A stretch of DNA of 64,000 nucleotides from Heterostelium album PN500 (Eukaryota; Evosea; Eumycetozoa; Acytosteliales; Acytosteliaceae), in assembly GCF_000004825.1 (NCBI RefSeq), contig NW_008805067.1, positions 372,001-436,000 on the forward strand, written 5' to 3'. Of this stretch, positions 35,114 to 46,044 are shown one piece after another (within the stretch, counting starts at the first letter, position 1; each line of letters starts with the position of its first letter). The position numbers and the translations under genes were made by a program. The notes beneath the pieces are model-generated. The model ran no database searches, was not told the DNA's origin, and worked only from the letters and a program-made list of their open reading frames with translations.

Positions 35114-36667
35114 CAAAAATATGTATTCATAGAGGACTTTTCTAAGAATGAGAATAAATATGAAACCAATGGAAATTATACAAGCATTATAAATAGAAGA
35201 GTTGTAGAATCAATATTTGAAGAAGGAGAGATCAAATTTTTAGATTACTCTAAAGAGTTTAATCAAAAAAATGTTCTTATTCAACAATACTTTAATCAGA
35301 CACTTGGACAAGACAATTCTTTTCTAGTTGGATGTGGTAGTGATATTAAAAAATGTTCAAAAGTTGAAAGAATTGTGAAATCAATATGGTTTAGAGATTA
35401 TATTCGAACTGAAACCATCATCAACCAAGGATTCAAATTTAGCTTTTCTTTGGATTTTTCCAAAAACAAATATATTACATTCGTAATGCAAAGTGTCATG
35501 TCAGAGTTAACAAGCAACAATCGATACCAATATGGATTTGTTAATGTTGCTCATACTCTAGCAGTAGAACTATTAAAGGTAGATGACAAGTCGTTTGAAG
35601 TGTTTGTCAAAGACTATAAACTCAAAAGAAATGTAATTCTTTTCAACACAAAACTTAAATCCCAACCTGTTGGCAATACGATGGTCATAGTATACAATCC
35701 CGAAAGTTTAACTTTAAATCTAAACCTAAATGACAACTTGATAACTCAGTTGCCTTTAGATTTTACTCTGACCTGCGCCCAAGCAAGCCATTTATTTAGT
35801 TATTTTGGTATTGTTACCAAATGGTCTAGCCAATGTGGATCCCTGGGCAATGTTGAACTATCTTTGTTCAATCAAGTGGAACCGACAGATCAAGATTCCA
35901 AAGTACAAGAAGAGTTGACATCCTTTGAACAGGATCAAGACCAATGTACACCATCTTCACGAAACCAATTAATCAAGAAATGTTTGGTTAGAAACATGAT
36001 TCTTAGAAGGAATATCAAGAGTTATCTGCCATTGATATATCTACACTCTGATCATATGATAACTCATGGAAGTGCTCAATTGTTGGCAGGTATTTTGATA
36101 CTGACCGGTCCCCTACGTAACCAAGTTGGTGTTTGTTGGAGTCGAAAACCATTGAACATTGGATCTGGATTCTTTTGTAGATTTAAATTCAGGATGGACA
36201 AAGGTGGTGCCGATGGTATGGCTTTTGTTATCCATGACTCTCCACTCGGTGAGAATCACTATGATAAGAAAAAAACTGGTGGAAATATGGGTTATGATGG
36301 AATTCGCAACTCTTTGGCAATTGAATTCGATACCTACCGAAATGATGGCGAACCATCAGGTAGTCATGTATCGATTCAATCGATAGGTACTCGACCAAAC
36401 TCAAGTTCACCTAAATATTCATTAGCCTATATAAATGTTGCATCGATGAACAATGGTAAAACCCATGATGTAATCATCAGATACAGCGAATCAGCTTCAC
36501 GACTTGAAGTACTTGTAGATTCTGCATTGGTATCAACCAACGATAAACTCAATCTATCGAAATTCATTGGATTGGAAGATAATTTAGCACATGTTGGATT
36601 CACTGCTGCAACTGGTGGATCATCACAATCACATTTCGTTGAACAATTTGAAATCTATAGATTATAA
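34988..36667 (+). CDS. Legume-lectin-like protein, paralogue 2 with long poly-N
   Basis: Single exon, 559 aa. It starts MFKNLFKKKTTTTTTNN, followed by an asparagine run of about 27 residues encoded by (AAC)n/(AAT)n. The N-terminal module follows (YTSIINRRVVESIFEEGEIK, KSIWFRDYIRTETI), then NQLIKKCLVRNMILRRNI and SYLPLIYLHSDHMITHGS. The lectin domain comes last: GSGFFCRFKFRMDKGGADG, MAFVIHDSP, GGNMGYDGIRNSLAIEFDTY, GSHVSIQS, VGFTAATGGSSQSHFVEQFE. No signal peptide or TM is visible. It is the apparent source of the pseudogene at 33686. The shared KCLVRNMILRR-x-IKSYLPLIYLHS linker between the two halves occurs in all three family members here and looks like a structural element of its own. Glycan specificity is unknown. 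Confidence 0.8.
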
Positions 36668-36698
36668 GATATAGATAGAAATATATACAAACAATAAA

Positions 36699-38180
36699 TT
36701 AATTTATTAAAGTTACTTTACATTTTTGTAATGTTTGATTCTTTTTGGAATTGAGTGCTTTCAATTCATAACCATCCATACTCTCTGCGGTCATTACTAT
36801 GCTGTTTGGCCAAGAAGATGGTACTGGCTTTGGAACACGGAACCACTGTTGATTGTTGGTGTGATTGAATTTTGTTGTTGCATCAACTGGTACCCATCCA
36901 AACTTGGGGTGATAAAACTCTGCAATACAATGTGAATCGAATCTTTGGAACTTGTCGTGAGAAGTAACGATCCAAGGGTGGAACAATCTTCTTGCTGGTA
37001 TGCCAGCAGCGCGTGCCAAACAAACAAAAAAGATAGCATGTCCTCCACACTCCATATACTTGTAACCACTTTGGATGTATTGTTCTAGAGTAGGCCAACT
37101 CATACCCGGTTCAATCATCTGATAGGGAACATTTCCAACCCAATATGCAATGGCTTTAGCAATCTCTGCTGGATCGGATCTTGCTGTCGGTGGTAAGGTC
37201 GAAGTGATACTGGTCAGCAACTGACGGATATGTGGATGCGTTGGATCGAGACGAGCAGATGTATGATAGGTAATACCAAGATATTGTTTTGGATCGTCGT
37301 GTGTCAGACTCCATTGGCCAGTATAGACTTCTGTTTGAATAGGTGTAGAATCGAATTCGATATCTAGACTGTAAGATACATGTGTATTAAAGTGAAAGTT
37401 GGAGGTAGGTCTAACACGAACATAGGTATTTCCATTCGATTCATAGTGATCTACAAATTGAAAAGATGGACTGAGCACTTGGAATTTAATGTGTTTCTGG
37501 TACGGTCTGTTACAAGGCATCAGTAGCTCCACCAAACCATTGGATGAAACATCAGACTTTGAAACCGGTGTATCCCATTCGAATCGAACGATTCTATTCC
37601 TCTGTGATTGAATGAATGTTGCCGAAGCATTGTGTTGCTGTACCGAACCAAGTTGAGGTGCTACATCTCTATTTCTTAATATCTCTTTAATCTGTTGATT
37701 GTTCTCCGATGGATTTCTATAGTTGCCATTGTTACGTTGATCCCATCCGGCTATCTTTAGAGCATTCATATCTACATAGAATATCCATTGATAGTCATCG
37801 TTGGAATGTTGTACTATACAATAAACATGACCGTTGTTATTCAACACTGTTATCTCTTTTAACTTTATAAAAGTTCCAACATTATAAGAATTATTAAATA
37901 TCTGTTCACATTGGCTTGGACCTAAAAAAATAACAACTCTAATAGTTAGAAACAATAACAAAATAATAAATAACATACTAAACTTACTATTAACTAATGA
38001 TGAAGATATAAAGTTTAGAGATCCTCTAAAGTCAGCTTGATAACAACTACTAAGGAAGTTTACAACGACATCAACATGTTTATATTTATGTTGACAATTA
38101 AAAAGATTAATCCTTTGCATTATTATTTGTATTATTATTATTAAAATAAAACTTGACCATATTATTATTGGTTTTGGCAT
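36699..38180 (-). CDS. Transglutaminase-like fold protein with N-terminal hydrophobic anchor
   Basis: Two exons, 38180-37988 and 37921-36699, with a GTAAGT...TTTTTTTAG intron in phase 1, give 471 aa. Residues ~6-26 are hydrophobic (IIIWSSFILIIIIQIIMQ) and act as a signal peptide or anchor. A cysteine-containing N-terminal region and a beta-rich middle (YVRVRPTSNFHFNTHVSYSL) follow. The C-terminal transglutaminase-like core has AIAYWVGNVPYQ, the catalytic Cys in YMECGGHAIFFVCLARAAGI-PARR, His in DSHCIAEFYHPKFGW and Asp in VPVDAT, giving the Cys-His-Asp triad. Related bacterial and eukaryotic transglutaminase-like domains act as proteases, amidases or cross-linkers; which applies is not visible. 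The reading frame stays open through the intron (493 aa unspliced), but the spliced form restores a plausible NSPSQCEQIF join. Confidence 0.75.
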   Translation of the reverse strand: MPKPIIIWSSFILIIIIQIIMQRINLFNCQHKYKHVDVVVNFLSSCYQADFRGSLNFISSSLVNSKFSMLFIILLLFLTIRVVIFLGPSQCEQIFNNSYNVGTFIKLKEITVLNNNGHVYCIVQHSNDDYQWIFYVDMNALKIAGWDQRNNGNYRNPSENNQQIKEILRNRDVAPQLGSVQQHNASATFIQSQRNRIVRFEWDTPVSKSDVSSNGLVELLMPCNRPYQKHIKFQVLSPSFQFVDHYESNGNTYVRVRPTSNFHFNTHVSYSLDIEFDSTPIQTEVYTGQWSLTHDDPKQYLGITYHTSARLDPTHPHIRQLLTSITSTLPPTARSDPAEIAKAIAYWVGNVPYQMIEPGMSWPTLEQYIQSGYKYMECGGHAIFFVCLARAAGIPARRLFHPWIVTSHDKFQRFDSHCIAEFYHPKFGWVPVDATTKFNHTNNQQWFRVPKPVPSSWPNSIVMTAESMDGYELKALNSKKNQTLQKCKVTLIN

Positions 38181-39151
38181 TTACTTACCATTGTGTAATT
38201 ATTTTCAAAAAAAAAAAAAAAAACAAATTGGTAAATCAAATTAATCAATTTTTTACTTCAAATAAGGGGGTTAAGATAAAAATAAATTTATTTGATACAT
38301 TTTATGATATTATTTTGATGCGGCAGAATAGAAATCAGAGATTGCCTTGATTCTCTTTTGACGCTCAGTCTCATTGGTTATCATGGCTCGTACTTCTCAA
38401 GGCTTTCAAAGCACCTTTGGAATCCAAAATCTTGATACATAGTTGAGATCTTTCAGTTTCAAGTCATGATGCTTCTATCATTGTTTAAAAGTTTATTTAT
38501 ATTAAAAAAATCTAAGAAATTAAAACTTTATGAATTTAATTATTTTTGAATAGAGTTGACTTTAGATGATTTGATAAATCTTGATCTAATGTTGTAAAAA
38601 TAAAAAAACTAGAATAAAAAAACTATTTTTTTTTTTATTGTTTTTTTTATTCTAATGATTTAATTCACTTTTATCTTGTATCGATAACGGGTGATTTTGC
38701 ACCTTGATATTGGAGAATCAGATGACAACATCGATCTTATTAAATTTACAGAGCAGAGAGACACGCCCTATGAAAAATCTACAAATTTTTTGAGGATTTT
38801 AATGTTTTAGTTTTACAACAAAATATCTGATATTACAAAATTTTGTTTTTTACAAAATTTTGGCTTACATAAAAACCGATTATCTTAAGTTTTGTGATCA
38901 TTTCATCCATCACAAATTTGTGATGACCTGTATTCTTTGGTGAACTTATCTTTGGTTTCAAAGTGCGAAACAATGTCGAATCAACCTAAAGATTTTGGTT
39001 TAAGTAACTTGATTTTTTAAACATTTCTTTCTTTGTTTAAATAAAAAGTTAACTTTTTTATTTATCTTTACTACTAACTTTGTAAAGAGGTGTAGAAAGT
39101 CGGGGGTTACAAGACATCTAGTCTATATATAAATATAAATAATTATACAAC
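38181..39151. other. Intergenic with minus-strand coding relic
   Basis: About 38300-38470 read on the minus strand gives CIKILDSKGALKALRSTSHD and, after a frame change, MITNETERQKRIKAISDFYS. The sequence is hydrophilic and coding-like but broken; family not recognised. The rest is AT-rich, with the promoter of the GYPPQQ-repeat gene at the 3' end. Confidence 0.3.
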
Positions 39152-39862
39152 ATGTCTGATTCAAATCAACAACCACAACCAGAACAGCAGCAGCCAGTGA
39201 ATGCAGCCCCTCAACAAGAAGGAAATCCACCACCACAACAACAACAACAAGGTTATCCACCACAACAAGGTTATCCACCTCAACAAGGTTATCCACCACC
39301 TCAACAAGGCTATCCACCACAACAAGGTTACCCTCCTCAACAAGGTTATCCACCACAACAAGGTTACCCTCCTCAACAAGGCTACCCACCACAACAAGGT
39401 TATCCACCACCTCAGCAACCCTATCCAGGTCAACCATATCCACCACAACAAGGTTACCCACCACAGCAAGGTTATCCACCACAGCAAGGCTACCCACCAC
39501 AACAAGGTTATCCACCACCACAACAACAGTCATTCTATGTTCAACAACCACTTGCATACCCACCACCTCAACAAACACCTGTAGTATATGCACAACAACC
39601 ATCGATTTGTCAAGCAGCAGGTTGTAGTATAACAGCAGAGAATGGTGAAAAGTATTGTGCGTCTCATAAGAAATCTATTGAAATCAATGTGGAGATTCCT
39701 TTGCCAGAACCAGTTGCCATTCCTCCACCTGTTATAACACCACCAGGTGGCTATAAGTCCCAAAGCTCTTCGGAAGATGGTTGCTGTTCTTCTTGTTGCG
39801 GTGAGTGTATGGAAGAATGTTGTAAATGTGAATGGTGTTGTTGTTGTTGTAACGATGATTAG
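39152..39862 (+). CDS. GYPPQQ-repeat protein with cysteine-rich C-terminus
   Basis: Single exon, 236 aa. Residues ~34-125 are about 15 copies of GYPPQQ (some GYPPPQQ or [11 protein letters not shown]), a YPPQ-type flexible repeat like those in dictyostelid annexin/synexin-type and rhodopsin-tail proteins. Then [21 protein letters not shown], a small C-x-n-C-H zinc-site-like patch, and a proline stretch. The end is [15 protein letters not shown] and [13 protein letters not shown]. The terminal cysteine cluster may be palmitoylated or metal-binding and recalls CYSTM-type tails, but there is no hydrophobic helix. The repeat region produces large shadow ORFs on the opposite strand that are not genes. 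Confidence 0.8.
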   Translation: MSDSNQQPQPEQQQPVNAAPQQEGNPPPQQQQQGYPPQQGYPPQQGYPPPQQGYPPQQGYPPQQGYPPQQGYPPQQGYPPQQGYPPPQQPYPGQPYPPQQGYPPQQGYPPQQGYPPQQGYPPPQQQSFYVQQPLAYPPPQQTPVVYAQQPSICQAAGCSITAENGEKYCASHKKSIEINVEIPLPEPVAIPPPVITPPGGYKSQSSSEDGCCSSCCGECMEECCKCEWCCCCCNDD

Positions 39863-40347
39863 AAAAAGAAATCACATAATTAAAGATGATTAGATTATTA
39901 TTTTTTACTAGTAAATTAAATAAAAAAGACACAAGACAATGTACAATAGTTTTTCCTTTATAAATATTAAATATTAGATTGTAACTTTATTTTATTTAGA
40001 TTGTAATTAATAGCAACACTCATTACATATGCAAGCTTTACAATAATATAAATTATAATCGAAAATGTTTGTGGTTGGTAGCCACACCACACATTTTTAG
40101 CAATAGCTATTTTGATTGATCACACATCTTTATCATATGTAATAAAAATGCTATACATTTTTTTTTGTGTATGGTTTACAATGAAACCAGTTGTATCGTA
40201 AATATAGGTCGGTGAATAATTATTGTCATTCTGTAATAATCATAAAAACAGTTTTAGTATTTTAAAAAGGTAAATAAAATAGAAATTGAATTGATAATCA
40301 AATTATTTATTAATTAAAATATATAAATAAATATATATATATAGAAA
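39863..40347. other. Intergenic region
   Basis: AT-rich spacer ending in a run of ATATAT before the mini-protein gene. Nothing coding recognised. Confidence 0.5.
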
Positions 40348-40548
40348 ATGAACAATAATCTATCAATTAATCAAATTATTATTATTCTAATATATATATT
40401 CATTAATGTATGCATTGCTGGTAAATGTGAGGATCATTGTTATGAAAATTTCGATTTTTGCGCTGAAGTTAGTAATGATTACGATTATTGTTATTCATTC
40501 TTTACTTTTTGCAAATCCTATTGTAATGATGGAAGTAGTGAAGCATAA
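40348..40548 (+). CDS. Small secreted cysteine-rich peptide (66 aa)
   Basis: The N-terminal ~24 residues are a strong signal peptide (INQIIIILIYIFINVCIAG). The mature ~42 residues hold six cysteines spaced C-x3-C-x6-C-x9-C-x6-C-x3-C, a mirror-symmetric pattern fitting two antiparallel helices stapled by disulfides (alpha-hairpinin-like). The mature part is acidic and rich in Tyr and Phe. The start is preceded by an A-rich ATATAT leader and the stop is TAA, followed by AATAAA-type sequence. Function unknown; an effector, antimicrobial or signalling peptide are possibilities only. Confidence 0.7.
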   Translation: MNNNLSINQIIIILIYIFINVCIAGKCEDHCYENFDFCAEVSNDYDYCYSFFTFCKSYCNDGSSEA

Positions 40549-40796
40549 CGAAAACAAATAAAAAAATAGTTTTAGAAATATATTAAAAATTCTTATTATT
40601 TTAAACGAATAAAAAAAAAAGTTTAAATTTAAAATTTTTAATTAAATAAAAAAATTGATCAATTTTTTTGTAAACTTTGATGTTCAAAAAAACAAATTTC
40701 TTAATTTAATTTTTATTTTTGATCATTCATTTTATTTAATATAGATATAACATATATATATATAAAGTTTTTTTTGTAATTATAATTTAAATAATA
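40549..40796. other. Short intergenic spacer
   Basis: AT-rich, probable terminator of the mini-protein gene and promoter of usp14. Confidence 0.4.
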
Positions 40797-42525
40797 ATGG
40801 TAAAGATTAATATAAAGTGGGGAAAAGAAAAGTATGAGGTTGATGTAGATCCATCACAGCCAGTCAGTGTATTAAAGAGTCAGATTTACTCTTTAACTCA
40901 AGTACCTGTTGATAGACAAAAGAGTATGAAATTGAATAGTTAAATCAAATCGATTTAAACAAGTACTATTAAATATTTATATTAACATTTTAATTTAAAT
41001 TTATTTATCAATTTTTAGTTATGGGATTTAAAGGAGGTATTTTAAAGGATGAAACACAATGGAAAGATGTTGATTTAGTTGAAGGAAAGAATGTAATGAT
41101 GATGGGATCGGCAGCTGAATTGGAGAAACCAAAGGAACCTGTAAAATTTATTGAAGATCTACCAGAGGAAACTCAGAATACAATTATGAATGACATGCCA
41201 ACCGGTCTTGCCAATCTTGGAAATACATGTTATCTCAACTCGACACTACAAACACTCAAAGCCGTACCAGAACTTGTCAAATCCATTCAAACCTACAAAC
41301 AACCAAGCAACCCATCAATGTATGCCAGTCTTGTAAAAGCATCTCAAGTTTTATTCAATGAACTCACCAAATCAAATCTACCAATGTCAACCATTTTATT
41401 CTTATCAGTAAGTAGTGGTAAAATAATAATAATAATATATATATTACTTTTTAATTCATTAAACTAATTAACTAATTAACCATTTTTTTTATTTATTTTT
41501 AGACATTTAGAAGAATGTTTCCACAATTTGCTGAAGAAAAAGGTGGACATTTCTTACAACAAGATGCAGAGGAAGCAATGTCACAATTGTTGACTGCTTT
41601 CTCATATGAGTTGGCAGCACCAGGACAGACACTCAATCCAAATGATCATGACCATGAAAAGTCGATCATCAACAAGTTGTTTGGTATTGAGACGATCGAT
41701 ACTATGACCTGTAAGGACAATCCATCGGAAGATCCTACCAACAAGATAGAGACACTCTTAAAGTTGGCCTGTAATATCAATATTGAAACATCGTACTTGC
41801 ACGAAGGACTCAAACGTGGTTTGGAAGAGGAGATCACCAAAAAGTCACCGACTTTGAATCGTGAAGCCGTCTACCTCAAGAAGACTGCCATCTCCAAACT
41901 TCCACCCTATCTTTTCGTACAATTCGTTAGATTCCACTGGAAGAAAGATGTCAAAGAGTCACGTGATTCCGCCACTGTCGGTGTCAAAGCCAAGATTATC
42001 AGACCCGTTCAATTCCCTTTCATGCTCGATGTTCAAGACATGTGCACACCGGAACTCAAAGAGAAGCTGGCCGTCAAGCGTAAGATCATCGAGGATCAAT
42101 TCAACCAGTCGTTGGAACGCAAGAGAAAGCCACTCGACGATCAAGAGATGTCCGACGTCAGCAAACCACCCGAAAAGAAACCAGACAACAAATCAACCAG
42201 CGCTACCAGTGATGTATCGCTCGATATCAAACCAAACGATACCGGTAAATATGAGTTGAGTGCAGTACTTACTCATCAAGGTCGTTATGCTGACTCTGGT
42301 CATTACGTTGCATGGGTAAAGAAGGCTGACAATCAATGGTATCAATTCAACGATAATATAGTTACACTACACACTGACGAAGATATCAAGAAGCTCTATG
42401 GTGGTACTGGTGATTGGCATATGTCATATATTTTACTTTACAAGAGTGTAAATGTTGAAGAGCCAACAGCAGCAACTGAAGAATCATCAAGTTCAACTAC
42501 TACTACAACAACAACAACAAAATAA
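40797..42525 (+). CDS. usp14: Proteasome-associated deubiquitinase USP14/Ubp6
   Basis: Three exons, 40797-40923, 41019-41407 and 41503-42525, give 512 aa. The N-terminal ubiquitin-like domain (INIKWGKEKYEVDVDPSQPV ... RQKIMGFKGGILKD ... VMMMGSA) matches the USP14 layout, where it docks on the proteasome regulatory particle. The USP catalytic domain follows: Cys box GLANLGNTCYLNSTLQTL, FLQQDAEEAMSQLL, and His box YELSAVLTHQGRYADSG-HYVAWVK. The family trims ubiquitin chains on substrates at the 26S proteasome. Length is close to the ~494 aa of animal USP14. The C-terminus adds S/T-rich low complexity (TTTTTTTTK). Codon use in exon 3 is richer in C-ending codons than neighbouring genes, consistent with good expression. 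Confidence 0.92.
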
Positions 42526-43899
42526 ATAAATAAATAAATCTTTATAAAAATTTAAAAAAAAAAAAACAAATTTAAACTTTATACTTTTATTATATCATAT
42601 TAAAACAATTTACAGAACTATAATAATTATTATTCTATAAAGTTGTTTGATTTATTTATTTTTTTGAGAAATAAAAATGAAAATAATTTGAATATTCATT
42701 TCAGAAAAAAGAATAGAAAAAGTTATAAATAACTAAAAATTACTTTTTTTCTTTTTCTTTTTCTTTTTTTTTTTTTTTTTTTTTTTTTTTTGAAACAATG
42801 AAATCCCTAAAGTGGGTGGGTATCATTGCCTCACTATGATTAGCTTTGGAATCATTAAGATTTTCTCGTTTTCCCAGCCACCTTTTGTTCAGTAAATTGA
42901 AAATATCCAGAAAGTGTAGCTAGATCGATTTACTAGAATCACTTTTCTTTTGTGTGTCGACTGTTTTTTTCATTTAATTTTAGGTCTAGTTCCTTCCTAA
43001 ATCCTAAATCATTGTTGTTTTTTAGAGTTCCAAGGTTTGGAGTTTGGTAATCAGATTTCTTATCGCATATTAAAATAGTAGTAGGAGTTTCGAAGGAATC
43101 GACGGTTACACACTAGTTTGTGAGTTGCAAATTTTTCGAGTCATTGGAAATTTCATTTATAATGCCGATTTGCATGATTTCTGCTTTTGGTTCCAGTAGC
43201 CTTACAATTCAATGATGATGATGACAAACCTACAATAGAGGAATCTAGTTAGGGCCAAGTGGAACACTCTTTGATTAGTCCTATAAATCTATTCAAGGTT
43301 GTGGTTGATCAAAAAAGATATTTTAAAACAAAAAACAAAAAAACGTTCCTCATAATTAATTAATATTTGGGTTTTGTAGAAAAAAAAAAAAGGAATTGTA
43401 TGATTCAAAAAAAGTCAAAAGCTTCTTCTTCAATGTCTAAACCCAATGAGACAATGATAAGAAAAAAGTGAAAAAACAACATTGATTTCATTTTTGGATA
43501 TTTTCATTTTTTATATTTTTTTTCATTCCACTCACCATAAACACTTTGAGGTGTGCTATTTTCAAATGACATTTCAATTTTTTCTGATTTTATCCAACAA
43601 TTGATTTTTTTCATCACAATTGGGGTATTTTTTTTTTTTTTTTTCAAATTTTTGGTGGGTTTGGGTGGAGAATCACAATCCGATCAAAATTTTCACCGCC
43701 TTTATATAATAGTATGTACGATATTCAACAATAATTATCGTAACCAAAAAAAAGAAAAAGAATTTTCAGTTTTGTATTTTTTTTAGTATATTTTTTTTTT
43801 TAAAATTTTGACTCTCCTAACAACACACTTTCAAAACATATATATAGACCAAAGTTGGTTACTTTTAATTCAGTCACTTATATATATATTTATTAAAAA
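42526..43899. other. Intergenic region upstream of ctsD
   Basis: 1.4 kb. A ~30-nt T run lies near 42763-42790. The ORF at 43553-43786 is phenylalanine-rich translation of T tracts and is not supported. TATATATA at about 43840-43890 is compatible with a promoter. No RNA gene recognised. Confidence 0.5.
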
Positions 43900-45218
43900 A
43901 TGAGAATTATCTCTGCACTTGCTGTATTCTTTGCTTTCATCGTGGTCTCACAGGCTTTCACGTAAGTAGCGTTTTAAATTAATTAATTAAATAAATATCA
44001 ACTACAAAAATAATTTATAAATCAAATAAAATAATTTTTATAATAATAAATGATATTTATTTATTCAATAATTTAATTAATAATAATATTTTTAACAATT
44101 CATACAGTGTCCCACTCTCCTTCAACAAGGCTTCAAGACAAGCCATTAGAAGAATCCCACAAAACATCCAAAAGAAGTTTGCTGGTCGTCTCCTCGGTGC
44201 TTCAGGAACCACTATTCCAATCTCTGATTATGAAGATGCCCAATACTATGGTGCCATTACCATCGGTACCCCAGCCCAATCCTTCAAGGTAGTTTTCGAT
44301 ACTGGTTCATCCAACTTGTGGATCCCATCCAAGAAGTGCCCAGTCACTGTTGTTGCCTGTGACTTGCACAGCAAATACGATTCATCCAAGTCATCGTCAT
44401 ACGTTGCCAACGGTACCTCTTTCTCTATCCAATATGGTTCTGGTGCCATGTCTGGTTTCGTCTCCCAAGATACCGTCCAAGTCGGTTCCTTGACTGTCCA
44501 AAACCAATTGTTTGCTGAAGCCACCGCCGAACCAGGTATTGCTTTCGATTTGGCCAAATTCGATGGTATCCTCGGTCTTGCCTTCCAATCGATCTCTGTC
44601 AACTCTATCCCACCAGTTTTCTACAACATGATGGCTCAAGGTTTGGTCCAACAACCAGTCTTTGCTTTCTGGTTATCCAAGGTTCCAGGTGCCAACGGTG
44701 GTGAACTCACCTTTGGTTCCATCGATACCACCCGTTACACTGGTCCAATCACCTACGTCCCACTCACCAACGAGACCTACTGGGAGTTCAAGATGGACGA
44801 TTTCGCTTTGAACGGTAACTCTCTCGGATACTGTGGTGCTGACGGATGTCACGCCATCTGTGACTCTGGTACCTCCTTGATTGCTGGTCCATCCGCTCAA
44901 ATCAACGCTTTGAACACCAAGCTCGGTGCTGTCGTAATGAACGGTGAAGGTATCTTCACTTCATGCTCTGTCATCTCGACTTTGCCAAACATTGAAATCA
45001 CTGTTGCCGGTCGTCAATTCCTTTTGACCCCAACCGACTACGTCCTCCAAGTTACCTCTATGGGTCAAACTGAATGTCTCTCTGGTTTCATGGGTATCGA
45101 TATCCCAGCTCCAATTGGTCCATTATGGATCCTCGGTGATGTCTTCATTTCCACTTACTATGCCATCTTTGACTATGGTAACCGTCAAGTCGGATTTGCT
45201 ACAGCTGTTACTGCCTAA
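43900..45218 (+). CDS. ctsD: Cathepsin D-type aspartic protease
   Basis: Exon 1 43900-43961 (signal peptide MRIISALAVFFAFIVVSQAF) and exon 2 44108-45218 give 390 aa. A short propeptide (SFNKASRQAIRRIPQNIQ-KKF) precedes a complete pepsin-fold bilobal protease. The first catalytic Asp is D85 in VVFDTGSSNLW, the flap is SIQYGSGAMSG, and the second catalytic Asp is ~D273 in ICDSGTSLIAG. Family role: acid endoprotease of lysosomes and phagosomes. The size and arrangement match dictyostelid cathepsin D (CtsD). Codon use is strongly biased (ACC, GGT, TCC, AAG), unlike flanking genes, which fits a very highly expressed gene. Its 3' end and downstream flank are copied in inverted orientation at 48307-48533. 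Confidence 0.93.
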
Positions 45219-45365
45219 AGTTTAAGAGGGGAATTTGCTGAAATAATATAATTTAAAATAAAAATTAATTCATTTTAATATTATTTGTTGTTGTTTAGCT
45301 TTTATTTATCTCTTTGAGATTATTATCTCTTTTTTTCAAAGTCACTCAAATTTCTAAAAATATAA
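45142..45365 (+). repeat. Inverted duplication arm A (ctsD 3' end)
   Basis: The last ~76 bp of ctsD coding sequence plus ~147 bp of 3' flank reappear in inverted orientation at 48307-48533. The match runs from TCTTCATTTCCACTTACTAT to CAAATTTCTAAAAATATAAA with very few differences, one near 45253. Confidence 0.9.
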
Positions 45366-46044
45366 AAAAAAATTTTTCACACAAAAAATTGCAAATTTTT
45401 ACATTTTTCATCAATTTTTGTGAAAAATTTATGTGAATTTCAAATTCGCTAACCTTCATAATTATTATTGAAGAATACCTCAATTCTCTTCAAATCCATT
45501 ATTTGTGAAGTTGCCACCATTTCCAACTGTTGGTGTTGCGGTCTCTTCACCATCCACCTTTGTCGATACCATATCTTTTCCACTAACTAACATCTACTAC
45601 ACTCGCATCTCTTATCTTACTAACATCTCTTCATATATCCATACTTTTTTCCAATACCTACATGCTTTGGTTTGTGGTGATTTAAAACAAAAAAAACTAA
45701 AAAAATAATAACTACACATGTATGAATTTATATTAGTTTTTTAGTATCAGTATCAATGGTTAGGATCAATTTACATTAGAGAATAGATATTATCATTTAT
45801 TCTTTACTTTATTCAACTATAACAACATCAGTTCAATATGTTTATTTAGTTCTTTACTCTACTGCTATCAGAGATTTTCTTGTTTACATTTGTAGGTTAT
45901 TTCTTTCAATAGATAGTATGTTGTAAAGTTATTTGTCCAATTTTTTATCGATAGATTCAAACTTTGTTTAATAAACAAATTTATATCGGAATTGGGTTTC
46001 ATATTTTTTGTCTATTTTTTTTGCCATACACCTTTCTATTAAAG

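Noticed and set aside
39123-39602. Large minus-strand and second-frame ORFs across the GYPPQQ repeat
   Set aside because: They are periodic shadow translations of the tandem repeat; only the plus frame has a sensible N- and C-terminus.
43553-43786. 77-aa ORF with FFFFFF runs
   Set aside because: Translation of poly-T, no supporting features.
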